Under the pieces are notes generated by a model, which ran no database searches, was not told where the DNA came from, and was given only the letters and a program-made list of their open reading frames with translations. DNA of 64,000 bases from Prolixibacteraceae bacterium (GTDB taxonomy: Bacteria > Bacteroidota > Bacteroidia > Bacteroidales > Prolixibacteraceae): the NCBI GenBank assembly GCA_023229575.1, contig JALNYZ010000001.1, forward strand, positions 248,001-312,000, in the 5' to 3' direction. This document shows, piece after piece, positions 26,301 through 34,349 of the stretch (position 1 is the stretch's first letter; every line of letters starts with the position of its first letter). The translations under genes were made by a program, and so were the position numbers.

Positions 26301-26762
26301 GACGGCGGCATCACACAATTTCTCATCCGTCAGGAACTGGTCCAGGGCAGCAACCGACTGATTGGTCGCGACAAAATAGAGCTGCGTCAGGTAAAAGGCC
26401 TGGATGTCCTTGTTTGAACTGCCCTGGATGGCTTTCAGCAATCCGCTCTCAACCATCCGTTTGTCGGCCTCTTTCCCAAATTGGGAAACATATTTGGACA
26501 GACTGGCAACAATAAACCTGGCGGCCACATCATCACCGGTGCCGGGAGGTATTATTTTGGCGGCAAAAAGGGCAAAGCCCTCCTCATTCATTCCGACCAC
26601 TTCTTCCAGCAAGGTATTCAGTTTGTCATTGTCCCTTGTTGGCGCTTGTGCTAGAATATCAACGACTTTGGTATTGATGGTACGGTTGATCTGCCCTGTG
26701 CCATTCAGGCTAAAAGCAAGCAGGAGCGAGACAACCATTAAAAACAAACCTGTTTTCTTCAT
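23382..26762 (-). CDS. Secreted HEAT-repeat protein with two C-terminal DUF1080 domains
   Basis: A 1126-residue exported protein. After the signal peptide (MKKTGLFLMVVSLLLAFSLNGTG) roughly residues 30-690 are short alanine/leucine-rich helical HEAT-like repeats. Two DUF1080 (3-keto-disaccharide hydrolase, concanavalin-like) domains follow, at about 700-905 (YVPMFNGKDLTGWKG, GDSGIYLRGSPQVQIWD, GEWNHFYIKMVG) and 915-1126 (FVPLFNGINFDGWTG, GANNGLGIRAP, GEWNYEEVVVKG). Each domain keeps the family's FNGxxxxGW start and GEWN strand. DUF1080 members act on 3-keto-glycosides; the HEAT part probably binds a partner or surface. The neighbouring Gfo/Idh/MocA gene could supply the 3-keto substrate (inference). 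Confidence 0.88.
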   Translation of the reverse strand: MKKTGLFLMVVSLLLAFSLNGTGQINRTINTKVVDILAQAPTRDNDKLNTLLEEVVGMNEEGFALFAAKIIPPGTGDDVAARFIVASLSKYVSQFGKEADKRMVESGLLKAIQGSSNKDIQAFYLTQLYFVATNQSVAALDQFLTDEKLCDAAVKVLLAVGTPSAGDVLLKKLEGSKGIAALALAKAVGQMRIEAANPILITKMGSADARLQRVVLEAVAQIASRESFAFLTDKAAKAKYIYEPTGIVSSLITYAGQLGAKGDLALCDKVVTTLLTNCNEKSQLQYRSAALAIKAKYWGNEALPLLLKEFDNADKAYRAGVMNMAAASSDVAVTRQWIAKSKAVAGEKRAEIVGMLGRKGCKDLMAAFESYLSDPSEEVRIAAINALSNIRVPAAVTVLEDHLIKGQDAATTSKALSRRLDAAHLNRLALALDGAPKAAKVEIIKLIGTKAGNGSFDKMVGLAANKDQDISIAAYTALKNLSSEENIPVLLDLLKKASTKEQISAVQLSLIHAGSGLDKEETGKFIAELSKMNDPGRTLEIFSRLGGRNALKQVVDAFGSGDQAIKETAFNALLKWNNADASDALYQICSVNPNYQARAFKGFIGLVSTPVVPEDQKLLQYRKLMPLAQSDEQKLMLIDRLGDLKTFAALLYTANFLDDNALQTDAANSIIQIALPGSGKTVGLKGEIVRAALSKSANLLKGAESDYDKEKVKKYLASMPDEKGYVPMFNGKDLTGWKGLVGNPVTRAKMTEKELATKQIDANAKAAKLWSVKDNSIVFSGSGDNLCSEKQYGDFEMIVDWRITKKGDSGIYLRGSPQVQIWDTSRVEVGAQVGSGGLYNNAKYRSTPLKVADNPVGEWNHFYIKMVGEKVTVILNGVLVVDQVPLENYWDRSISIFPKEAIELQAHGTDLAFRDIYVNEINDNHYVLSAEEQKEGFVPLFNGINFDGWTGNTVDYEVKNGEIVLNIDNGPSHGNLFTQGEYKDFTFRFEFQLTPGANNGLGIRAPLQGDAAYIGMELQILDDDAPIYAQLQPYQYHGSVYGVIPAKRGSLKPTGEWNYEEVVVKGNNVKVILNGNVITDGDIATASRNGTLDHREHPGLLRTTGHIGFLGHGSIVKFRNIRVKEQ

Positions 26763-26806
26763 ATCTTTTTTCTTGTAACATTATAATTTGTAGAAACTGA
26801 TAAAAT

Positions 26807-26904
26807 TTTCTTTGCGCTTTTTTGCGTCTTCCCTTTGCGCATTTTGCGTGACTATTTTTCTCGCAAAGGTCGCAAAGGATTTCGCAGAGACCGCAAAGGA
26901 AAAG
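26807..26904. repeat. CGCAAAG-type inverted repeat (third copy)
   Basis: TTTTCTTTGCGC, TTTTGCGTC and CCCTTTGCGC on the left face CGCAAAGG, CGCAAAGGA and CGCAAAGGAAAAG on the right. It occupies most of the gap between the two minus-strand genes. Confidence 0.7.
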
Positions 26905-26927
26905 ATGCATCTCTTTGATACTAAATA

Positions 26928-28178
26928 CTATATACTCCAGGGTGCACGCATAGGTTGATTGATTAACCGATTGGCGGCCTCATCGTCGATAAACTGCTGT
27001 GTGGCAGGATCGAAATGCAACGTGCGTCCCAATTGAAGCGCTATGACCCCCATGTTGACAATTGTACACGAATGGTAACCGTTCATCTCGTTGAGTGCAA
27101 ATTTCTTCCTGGTCTTCACGGCTTCGGTGAAGGAGCCAACCTGTGGTTCCGGCTCAGGAAGTGTTTCGATAAACGACTGAAGATTTGGGATTGTAGATTT
27201 GAATCCCCTGAAAATCTTTCCATTGGGACCTTCGATGTAGGCAGCATCCTTGTCGCGGTTCTCACCATCCAGGATGATTTTGCAGCCGTCTGCATAGGTA
27301 TACTCTATCCTTCTCCATGACCCTACCGCATCGTAATGTTGCTCGGGGGCATCCACTTCGACTTTGATTGGACTTGTATCGTCTTTCCCCAACAGGTATT
27401 GCACCGGATCGAGGTAGTGCTGGCCCATGTCGCCCAAACCTCCTCCGTCATAATCCCAGTAGCCCCTGAACTTGGCGTGAACACGTTCGGGATTGTAAGG
27501 TTTGTAAGGAGCAGGGCCCAACCACATGTCGTAATCGAGCGCTTCGGGTACCGGCATAGGTTTGAGGTTCCGCTCGCCACTCCAGTAGAATTTCCAGTCA
27601 TAACCGGTTATCCCGCTGACGGTAACCTTGAGCGGCCATCCCAAAATCCCACTTTTTATCACCTTTTTCAGTGGTTTTACATCCGTACCCAATCCATAAA
27701 AAGTATCCTTGAAACGGAACCAGGTATTTAATCTAAAAATCCTGTCGTATTTGTTGATCTCCTCAACGACACGAAGTCCTTCCCCGATGGTGCGGGTCAT
27801 CGGTTTTTCACACCAGATGTCCTTCCCGGCCCGGGCAGCCTCAACGGCCATGATGCCATGCCAGTGGGGAGGTGTGGCAATGTGGACAATGTCAATATCC
27901 GGCTGCAGCAGCAACTCCCTGAAATCGTGGTAGGTCTTTACCGGATTTGGTACTATCTTTTGCACCTGTGCCAAGTGGTCCCTGTCAACATCACAAATGG
28001 CCACAACCCTTGTATCCTCATAGCCAATGTGGCCGCGACCCATCCCGCCTACACCGATAATGGCTTTGGTAAGCTGATCACTGGGCGCGGTAAAACCTGT
28101 TCCGCCCAGAACGTGCCTCGGAATTACCATGATGCCTGCCATGGCAAGCGATGTGTTCAGAAAACTTCTTCTCTTCAT
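26928..28178 (-). CDS. Tat-exported Gfo/Idh/MocA family oxidoreductase
   Basis: A 416-residue protein starting MKRRSFLNTSLAMAGIMVIP, a twin-arginine signal. The Rossmann segment is AIIGVGGMGRGHIG and the catalytic motif is canonical EKP (DIWCEKPMTRTI), unlike the AKP of the relative at 4168. The C-terminal half contains MWLGPAPYKPYNPERVH and GGGLGDMGQHYLDPVQ. It should oxidise or reduce a hydroxyl of a sugar or glycoside outside the cytoplasm with tightly bound NAD(P). It is the gene upstream of the HEAT-DUF1080 gene on the same strand, 165 bases apart, which supports joint action on glycosides. Confidence 0.9.
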   Translation of the reverse strand: MKRRSFLNTSLAMAGIMVIPRHVLGGTGFTAPSDQLTKAIIGVGGMGRGHIGYEDTRVVAICDVDRDHLAQVQKIVPNPVKTYHDFRELLLQPDIDIVHIATPPHWHGIMAVEAARAGKDIWCEKPMTRTIGEGLRVVEEINKYDRIFRLNTWFRFKDTFYGLGTDVKPLKKVIKSGILGWPLKVTVSGITGYDWKFYWSGERNLKPMPVPEALDYDMWLGPAPYKPYNPERVHAKFRGYWDYDGGGLGDMGQHYLDPVQYLLGKDDTSPIKVEVDAPEQHYDAVGSWRRIEYTYADGCKIILDGENRDKDAAYIEGPNGKIFRGFKSTIPNLQSFIETLPEPEPQVGSFTEAVKTRKKFALNEMNGYHSCTIVNMGVIALQLGRTLHFDPATQQFIDDEAANRLINQPMRAPWSI

Positions 28179-28210
28179 GTTTACAGCAATTATAATTGTT
28201 AATCTATTTG

Positions 28211-28376
28211 CAAGTGACTAGAGTGAACTAAAGTGACTAGAGTGACTAGAGTACTTCGCCACTATACTTAATTATCTTTTCTCCGTTTCATTGTTTCCTC
28301 GTTTCCCCTTTTGACTTAGTTTTGAGATCTGTATCTCCAAGTCCCTCAGTCCATCAGTCCCTTAGTCCCAGTCCTT
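28211..28376. repeat. Low-complexity repeat region
   Basis: Five AGTGACTAGAGTGAACTAAAG-like units (about 28211-28255), related to 3914-4125, are followed by CCGTTTCATTGTTTCCTCGTTTCCCC (28280s-28312) and CAGTCCATCAGTCCCTTAGTCCC (about 28345-28372). These are three different dispersed repeat types in a row. No gene is seen. Confidence 0.6.
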
Positions 28377-28392
28377 TTTCTCGTTTCCTTTT

Positions 28393-30081
28393 TTAATATC
28401 CGGCAGCCTGTCCGTCCTTCCTGGATTCGGAAGCCCCAAAATAGACTGTGTTTATTCCGTCCCATTTGATGGCCTGGTATCCACCATAATTTCCAACGGT
28501 AAACTCTATTTTGTGCCCTTTGCCCAAAAGTTGCCGGATGGTCTCGTAGGGTATGCCACTTTCAAGATAAACCACTCCCCCATCCGTCATGGTTTCACCG
28601 GTAGGTTCGCTGGATCCCTCATGGCAAATCCGTGGTGCATCTCCGGCCTCCTGCATATTCATGCCAAAATCGATCAGATTTACCACCATCTGCACATGGC
28701 CTTGAGGCTGCATGGACCCTCCCATAAGCCCAAAGCTGATATAGGGTTTGCCATCTTTGGTTATGAATGCCGGAATTATCGTATGGAAAGGTCTTTTGTG
28801 TGGTTCATAGCGGTTCATGTGGGTGGAATCAATGATAAACATCTCACCGCGGTCCTGCAGGACAAAACCAAGTTTGCCGGGGGTCATTCCTGAACCGAAT
28901 CCGCGATAGTTGCTTTGTATCAGCGAAACCATGTTTCCATCTTTGTCGGCAGTGGTCATGTAAATGGTATTGCCCTGTTCAAGATTCCCTGCAGGGTAGC
29001 TTTTGGCTGATCTCGCACCATCAAAAAGTTTTAGCCGCTCCCTGGCATAAGTTTTGGAGATCAGTTTTTCAATCGGAATTTTGGCAAAATCCGGATCTGC
29101 ATAATATTTGGACCGGTCTTCGAAAGCCAGCTTCTTCGTCTCCACGAAGGTGTGGATGTAGGCAGCGCTGCCAAAGCCCATTCCCGCAATATCAAAATTT
29201 TCGAGCATGTTGAGCATTTGTAACACGGCAGTACCCTGGCCGTTCGGTGGCAATTCCCATACATCGTATCCACGGTAGTTGGTAGAGATGGGATCGACCC
29301 AATCCGAATGGTGATCGGCCAGGTCCCTGACACTCAAAAAACCTCCCTGCTGTTTCATGTAATCGGCAATCTTCTGGGCCACTTCACCTTTGTAAAAGGC
29401 ATCCCTTCCTCCAACAGCAATTTTTTCGAGAGTGGCTGCCAAATATGGGTTTTTAAACAACTCTCCCTTGGCGGGAGCCTTCCCGTTTGGCATATAGATC
29501 TCCTTGAAGCCAGGGTATTTCAACAAACTTCTCGAATTTAAATTCCAGTAATAGGCAATGACCTCCGTCACAGGGAATCCTTCCCTGGCATAATTAATAG
29601 CTGGTTTCAGCAGTTCTGAAAATGGAAGTTTCCCAAATTTTTTGTGTAGTTCGGACCAACCATCCACGCATCCGGGTACCGAGACCGACAAAGGTCCCAA
29701 GGGGGGAATTCTGGTAATGCCCTTATTCTTGAAATATTCGTAAGTCAGATCATACGGGGAGCGGCCGCTTGCATTCAGACCATAAAGTTTCTGCGTTTTT
29801 GCATCCCACACGATGGCAAACAGATCACCACCGATACCGTTGCTGACAGGTTCTACCAGCCCAAGTACGGCATTGGCCGCTACGGCCGCATCTATTGCAT
29901 TGCCGCCGGCTTTAAGGATATCAATCGCTACCTGTGTTGCCAATGGCTGACTGGTACAAGCCATTCCATGCTGGGCAATTATTTCAGAACGTGTAGTAAA
30001 GGTATGGCCTGTTATCCGATCCTGCGCTTTTAGGTTGATGGATACCAGGAGAGCGAAGAGCAATAAAATAGTAGATTTCAT
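28393..30081 (-). CDS. Gamma-glutamyltransferase family protein, exported
   Basis: The ATG at 30081 is used because it opens a signal peptide (MKSTILLLFALLVSINLKAQ), giving 562 residues; the longer frame lacks one. The precursor has the large subunit (AIDAAVAANAVLGLVEPVSNGIGGD) and an autocleavage site at the Thr of GNTIYMTTADKDGNMVS, followed by the small subunit (GSGMTPGKLGFVLQDRGEMF, GLMGGSMQPQGHVQ). The site reads Thr-Ile rather than Thr-Thr, which seems normal for YwrD-like members. The family transfers or hydrolyses gamma-glutamyl groups of glutathione-like compounds in the periplasm. It is divergent from the oxidoreductase at 30232. Confidence 0.9.
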   Translation of the reverse strand: MKSTILLLFALLVSINLKAQDRITGHTFTTRSEIIAQHGMACTSQPLATQVAIDILKAGGNAIDAAVAANAVLGLVEPVSNGIGGDLFAIVWDAKTQKLYGLNASGRSPYDLTYEYFKNKGITRIPPLGPLSVSVPGCVDGWSELHKKFGKLPFSELLKPAINYAREGFPVTEVIAYYWNLNSRSLLKYPGFKEIYMPNGKAPAKGELFKNPYLAATLEKIAVGGRDAFYKGEVAQKIADYMKQQGGFLSVRDLADHHSDWVDPISTNYRGYDVWELPPNGQGTAVLQMLNMLENFDIAGMGFGSAAYIHTFVETKKLAFEDRSKYYADPDFAKIPIEKLISKTYARERLKLFDGARSAKSYPAGNLEQGNTIYMTTADKDGNMVSLIQSNYRGFGSGMTPGKLGFVLQDRGEMFIIDSTHMNRYEPHKRPFHTIIPAFITKDGKPYISFGLMGGSMQPQGHVQMVVNLIDFGMNMQEAGDAPRICHEGSSEPTGETMTDGGVVYLESGIPYETIRQLLGKGHKIEFTVGNYGGYQAIKWDGINTVYFGASESRKDGQAAGY

Positions 30082-30231
30082 TTGTAGTTTGGATAATTTT
30101 CTATTCTCAATCAGTAACCGGAATAGCTTGTAAATATAGTGATCTTCCGGCAATATAGGAAGCCTACAAAGTGAGGATGTAACCAAATTTATCCTTACTT
30201 TTAAAGCCGGCTAATCATCTTTATAAGTCTC

Positions 30232-33057
30232 ATGCTAACTGGCAATTTTCAGAAACTTTACGATCGTCTGGTACTGTTTGTCGACAAAAACCGTATCTAC
30301 CACGATCCGCTGCATACCCTCGCTTTGGGAACAGACGCCAGTTTTTACCGGCTTATCCCCAAAATGGTGATCAAGGCAAAAAATGAAGCAGAGGTATCGC
30401 TGATCCTGAAAGTGTCGTCCAATCTGAAAATCCCGGTTACTTTTCGTGCCGCAGGAACGAGCCTTTCAGGACAAGCCGTTACAGATTCAGTGCTTGTAAT
30501 TGCCGGCAACAATTGGAAAAAATCTGTAGTCGAAGAGAATGGTGCGGCGATTAGGTTGCAGCCCGGACTCACCGGTAGTGAAGCCAACGCTTTGCTCGCA
30601 AAATACGGCAGGAAAATCGGACCCGATCCAGCTTCCATTCAGGCCGCCATGATCGGTGGGATTGCCGCCAACAATGCCAGCGGAATGTGTTGCGGAACTG
30701 CCGACAACTCTTACCAGACCCTGTTAAGCATGCGGATTATTTTTCAGGACGGAACAGTGCTGGATACGGGCAATGAAACAAGTTGCATTTTATTTCGGGA
30801 AACCCATGCCAGCTTATTAAACCAAATCGCACTCTTGAAGGAATTCGTTGCTGAAAATGTGCCTCTTTCGGAAAAGATCCGGCATAAATACAAGATGAAA
30901 AATACGACCGGGTATAGTATCAACGCCCTGGTAGACTTTTCAGATCCCATTGATATTGTGCAGCATCTGATGATTGGATCCGAAGGAACACTCGGCTTCA
31001 TCGCCGAAATAAGGTATAGAACGGTTGCCGAGGATCCCTGCAAAGCTAGTTCCCTGATGCTGTTTCCTTCAATTTACGAGGCCTGCAAGGCAGTTATCCT
31101 GTTGCAGGAAACGCCTGTTGCGGCGGTTGAACTGATCGACAGGGCAGGCTTAAAATCGGTGGAAACCGAAGAGGGATTAGCGGTTGATTTAAAGACACTC
31201 GATCCAAATGTCTGCGCCCTTTTGGTCGAAACCCGGGCGGCAGAGACTGGCCTGCTTGAGGTTCAGATTAAGCAGATAGCCCGGATTATAGCAGATATCC
31301 CCACAGTCCTTCCGGTTCAGTTTACAGCTGATCCCCTGGAATGTGCCCATCTCTGGAAAATCAGAAAAGGGATGTTCCCCTCTGTCGGAGCCATGCGCAA
31401 GAAAGGTACGACCGTGATTATTGAAGATGTCGCTTTCCCACTCATTCGGTTGGCAGAAGCGACGCTGGACCTTCAGCAACTTTTCGAAAAATGGGGTTAC
31501 CACGAAGCGGTCATCTTCGGTCATGCCCTGATGGGCAACCTGCACTTCGTTTTTACGCAGGATTTTACCACAGAAAAGGAGATAGAACGGTATAAAAATT
31601 TCATGGAAGATGTTTCTGATCTGGTGGTACACAAATACGACGGTGCACTGAAGGCTGAACATGGGACCGGCCGAAACATGGCGCCTTTCGTGGAATTGGA
31701 ATGGGGAGCAGAAGCCTACATTTTGATGAAGCGGATAAAGGCCATCTTTGATCCGGAACATTTACTAAATCCGGGTGTGATCCTCAACAACGATCCGTTC
31801 GTACATCTGAAAAACCTGAAACCAATACCTGCTGCACATGAGAAAATCGACACTTGCATTGAATGCGGATTTTGTGAACCAAATTGTGTTGCAGCAGAAC
31901 TTACACTCACCCCACGACAACGGATCGTTGCCTATCGGGAAATAGCCAGCCTGAAAAATAGCGGGGAAGAGCCCCATTTGTTAGCGCAACTGCTTAAATT
32001 GTACCGCTATGCAGGCAACGAAACCTGTGCCACCGACGGATTGTGCGCAACCACCTGTCCGGTGAAAATCGATACCGGAAAACTGATAAAATCCATCCGC
32101 CAGGAAGAGATTGGGAACCGACAAAAGAGGGCAATCCGGGTGGCAAAGCGGATGAAACTGGTAACCGGAACAATGCGCACCGGACTCACTTTTGTCGCCT
32201 TTGTACACAAAATAGTTGGAACCAGAATCATGTCATCTGTCACAAAAGTCGCCCGTTGGCTCACTTTTAACAAATTACCACTTTGGAACCCATGGATGCC
32301 TACCGGTGCAAAAAAAATCCATTTCCTTCCTTTGACCGATCTATCAAATTCCAGGCAAAAGGTCGTCTACTTCCCTTCCTGTATCAACCGCAGCATGGGA
32401 CCATCCGGCTACGAAAAGGGGGAACAGCTCACAGAGGTGATGCAAAAATTGCTACATAAAGGGGGATTTGAGGTGATCTACCCCGAAAACCTGTCTGGTT
32501 TATGCTGCGGGATGGCCTTTTCGAGCAAAGGCTATACTGAAGCCGGTGACATAAAATCAAGGGAACTTGAAGCTGCCCTTCAGAAGGCTAGTGAAAATGG
32601 AAGGTACCCTGTCTTGTGCGACATGAGCCCCTGTCTTTACACCATGCGGGAAAACATGGGTTCAAGAATCAAATTGTACGAACCGGTGGAGTTCATTCTT
32701 GAACATCTGTTACCACAATTAACCATCACTCCTCTTGAAGAATCCATTGCAGTATTTCCGGTTTGCAGTCTGAAAAAGATGGGATTGGATCAAAAACTCA
32801 CCGACCTGGCCAGTCTTTGTGCAAAAGATGTGGTGGTAGCAGAGACCAATTGCTGCGGATTTGCCGGGGATCGGGGATTTTCATTTCCCGAATTGAACCA
32901 ACATGGTTTGCGTACCCTGAAGGCCCAGCTTCCTAAATCGGTGCGCCTCGGCTATTCCAACAGCCGTACCTGTGAAATCGGACTCAGTCTACATTCAGGA
33001 ATCCCTTTCCAATCAATTGTTTATCTGGTAGATAAAGTCAGTTCGGAAATGAAATGA
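30232..33057 (+). CDS. FAD-linked and Fe-S-containing D-lactate dehydrogenase-type oxidoreductase
   Basis: A 941-residue fusion. An FAD-binding type 4 domain (about residues 40-230; FRAAGTSLSGQAVTDS, GGIAANNASGMCCG) is followed by the FAD-oxidase C-terminal domain (to about 515; KAEHGTGRNMAPFVE). Then come two ferredoxin-like cysteine motifs (CIECGFCEPNC near 540 and CATDGLCATTCP near 597) and two CCG domains (LCCGMAFSSKGY near 757; NCCGFAGDRGF near 873). This layout matches Dld-II/YdiJ-type proteins that oxidise D-lactate or D-2-hydroxyacids and pass electrons to the quinone pool. No signal peptide. The lar genes at 7.4-10.6 kb make D-lactate a sensible, unproved, substrate. Confidence 0.87.
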   Translation: MLTGNFQKLYDRLVLFVDKNRIYHDPLHTLALGTDASFYRLIPKMVIKAKNEAEVSLILKVSSNLKIPVTFRAAGTSLSGQAVTDSVLVIAGNNWKKSVVEENGAAIRLQPGLTGSEANALLAKYGRKIGPDPASIQAAMIGGIAANNASGMCCGTADNSYQTLLSMRIIFQDGTVLDTGNETSCILFRETHASLLNQIALLKEFVAENVPLSEKIRHKYKMKNTTGYSINALVDFSDPIDIVQHLMIGSEGTLGFIAEIRYRTVAEDPCKASSLMLFPSIYEACKAVILLQETPVAAVELIDRAGLKSVETEEGLAVDLKTLDPNVCALLVETRAAETGLLEVQIKQIARIIADIPTVLPVQFTADPLECAHLWKIRKGMFPSVGAMRKKGTTVIIEDVAFPLIRLAEATLDLQQLFEKWGYHEAVIFGHALMGNLHFVFTQDFTTEKEIERYKNFMEDVSDLVVHKYDGALKAEHGTGRNMAPFVELEWGAEAYILMKRIKAIFDPEHLLNPGVILNNDPFVHLKNLKPIPAAHEKIDTCIECGFCEPNCVAAELTLTPRQRIVAYREIASLKNSGEEPHLLAQLLKLYRYAGNETCATDGLCATTCPVKIDTGKLIKSIRQEEIGNRQKRAIRVAKRMKLVTGTMRTGLTFVAFVHKIVGTRIMSSVTKVARWLTFNKLPLWNPWMPTGAKKIHFLPLTDLSNSRQKVVYFPSCINRSMGPSGYEKGEQLTEVMQKLLHKGGFEVIYPENLSGLCCGMAFSSKGYTEAGDIKSRELEAALQKASENGRYPVLCDMSPCLYTMRENMGSRIKLYEPVEFILEHLLPQLTITPLEESIAVFPVCSLKKMGLDQKLTDLASLCAKDVVVAETNCCGFAGDRGFSFPELNQHGLRTLKAQLPKSVRLGYSNSRTCEIGLSLHSGIPFQSIVYLVDKVSSEMK

Positions 33058-33080
33058 TGAGAAATGTGAAAATTTGAACC

Positions 33081-33139
33081 GTGACGGAAGGACGGAATGA
33101 CGGAAAAAGAACCGGTCCCTGAGCGTAGTCGAAGGGTCA
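33081..33139. repeat. ACGGAAGG and CTGAGC..GAAGGG repeat words
   Basis: GTGACGGAAGGACGGAATGACGGAA (33081-33105) is a tandem of GACGGAA(G/T) units, related to 43851-43901. CCGGTCCCTGAGCGTAGTCG (from 33112) followed by AAGGGTC is a copy of the CTCAGG/CTTCG family. Confidence 0.55.
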
Positions 33140-33144
33140 AATTT

Positions 33145-33798
33145 TCAAATCAGCATATTCAACTGATTCTGACAATTGGTTTTAACCGTTTTTGCATTCT
33201 CATCATTGGGATTTAACTCCAGGCTCATGTTTATGAATTTCATTGCCTCTTTGAAATCCAATCTAGCCCTGTCGTTCTGATCTTTGAAGGCCTTATCGGA
33301 TGCCGGATATTTGCCCGCCTTCACCTGTGCAACGGCACTTTTCATGATCTCAAGGGCTTCATGGTAATGCTTATCGCCCTCAGTAAAGTAATATTTAGCC
33401 AGGGTTTCTTTCATAACTTTGGAATTGGGAACCTTGACCAATCCCTCCTTTAAAGTTTTGAGGTATTCATCATTGTTGTTTAGGGCCTTCATGATGCAAA
33501 GCCTGTACTGGTAAGCCATGTCTAGGTTGTGCCCTGCCGCTATCGACATATCGATGTATTTCAGTGATTTTTTCATGTCATTGACACGGTAGGCGCAGGC
33601 CCCCATGGAGAAGATCATGGCCTGATCGGCTGGTCTGTTTCCCCAGAGGGTTAGCGCTTTTTCGTACTTTGCAAGAGCGATTGCCCATTGCTGGGCACTC
33701 ATGGCTTTGTTTCCTTCATTTTTCAGCACATTGGCATCCTGGGAATACAAGGATGAGATGCTGAAGAACACAAATAATACAACAGCAAAACGTTTCAT
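33145..33798 (-). CDS. Exported tetratricopeptide-repeat protein
   Basis: A 217-residue protein with a signal peptide (MKRFAVVLFVFFSISSLYSQ). The rest forms consecutive TPR-like helix pairs: NEGNKAMSAQQWAIALAKYE, MGACAYRVNDMKKSLKYID, LAKYYFTEGDKHYHEALEIM and AMKFINMSLELNPNDENAK. TPR proteins are binding scaffolds; no enzymatic motif is seen. Its partner is unknown. The gene is followed by the large oxidoreductase in convergent orientation and preceded by about 180 bases without recognisable signals. Confidence 0.8.
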   Translation of the reverse strand: MKRFAVVLFVFFSISSLYSQDANVLKNEGNKAMSAQQWAIALAKYEKALTLWGNRPADQAMIFSMGACAYRVNDMKKSLKYIDMSIAAGHNLDMAYQYRLCIMKALNNNDEYLKTLKEGLVKVPNSKVMKETLAKYYFTEGDKHYHEALEIMKSAVAQVKAGKYPASDKAFKDQNDRARLDFKEAMKFINMSLELNPNDENAKTVKTNCQNQLNMLI

Positions 33799-33976
33799 GT
33801 GTTTTAAATTTGATTTTTAATTGCCACATGGAATACCCACTTATTCATTTTCGACTGATGTAAAAGTTGTCTCACGGGTATTTCATTTCGAAAATTAACT
33901 TAGTTTATAACTTCCTCATTTTTATAATAATAACAAAAATCAAAAAGCAGATCCCTACCAAAGTTAATTCAAATTT

Positions 33977-34249
33977 TCATGGGTTGAACTGGTCGGTGTG
34001 AAAAAATCGAAGAATATTTAAAATTAGGTCTACATAGGTTTGCGCTGCAGTCCGAGATGGGTCAATTTGCAGACAATGACGAAAACGATTGAGTGCAACA
34101 CCCCAATTTTGGTTGTTGTAATGAATCTCACCGCACAGGAATGCAGCTTCTGCATCCTCTTTCAGCGATGGTTGGTCAAGCAGTGTTAACGCCCCTTGAA
34201 AATCGCCATGATCCCTGAGTTGCCGGGCTTTCAAAATTAGTTCGTTCAT
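33977..34249 (-). CDS. Small TPR-like protein
   Basis: A longer frame runs back into the relA-like gene, but its first 43 residues are encoded by the repeat at 34261-34348, so ATG 34249 (MNELILKARQLRDHGDFQGA) is preferred; ATG 34255 is possible. The 90-residue product contains two TPR-like helix pairs (RQLRDHGDFQGALTLLDQ and GEIHYNNQNWGVALNRFRHC..LQIDPS). Such short TPR proteins are common near RelA/SpoT homologues in Bacteroidota, but a role is unknown. It is downstream of that gene on the same strand. Confidence 0.65.
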   Translation of the reverse strand: MNELILKARQLRDHGDFQGALTLLDQPSLKEDAEAAFLCGEIHYNNQNWGVALNRFRHCLQIDPSRTAAQTYVDLILNILRFFHTDQFNP

Positions 34250-34260
34250 AAACATTTTAA

Positions 34261-34348
34261 TGTGGAAATTGGAAAATGTGGAAATGCGGAAATGACCGCT
34301 TCGTACGAATGCAGTGTCAATTTCCACATTTTCACATTTCCCAATTTT
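34261..34348. repeat. GGAAAATGTGGAAAT-type inverted repeat
   Basis: TGTGGAAATTGGAAAATGTG followed by GAAATG (34261-34286) and CATTTTCACATTTCCCAATTT (34327-34347) are imperfect complements directly after the relA-like stop codon. Related words occur at 23062-23086, 23350-23377 and 33058-33075. Confidence 0.65.
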
Positions 34349-34349
34349 T

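Noticed and set aside
28739..29000. Altered catalytic pair (Thr-Ile instead of Thr-Thr) in the gamma-glutamyltransferase
   Set aside because: The nucleophile Thr is present and the wording fits the YwrD-like subgroup, so it is not treated as unusual.
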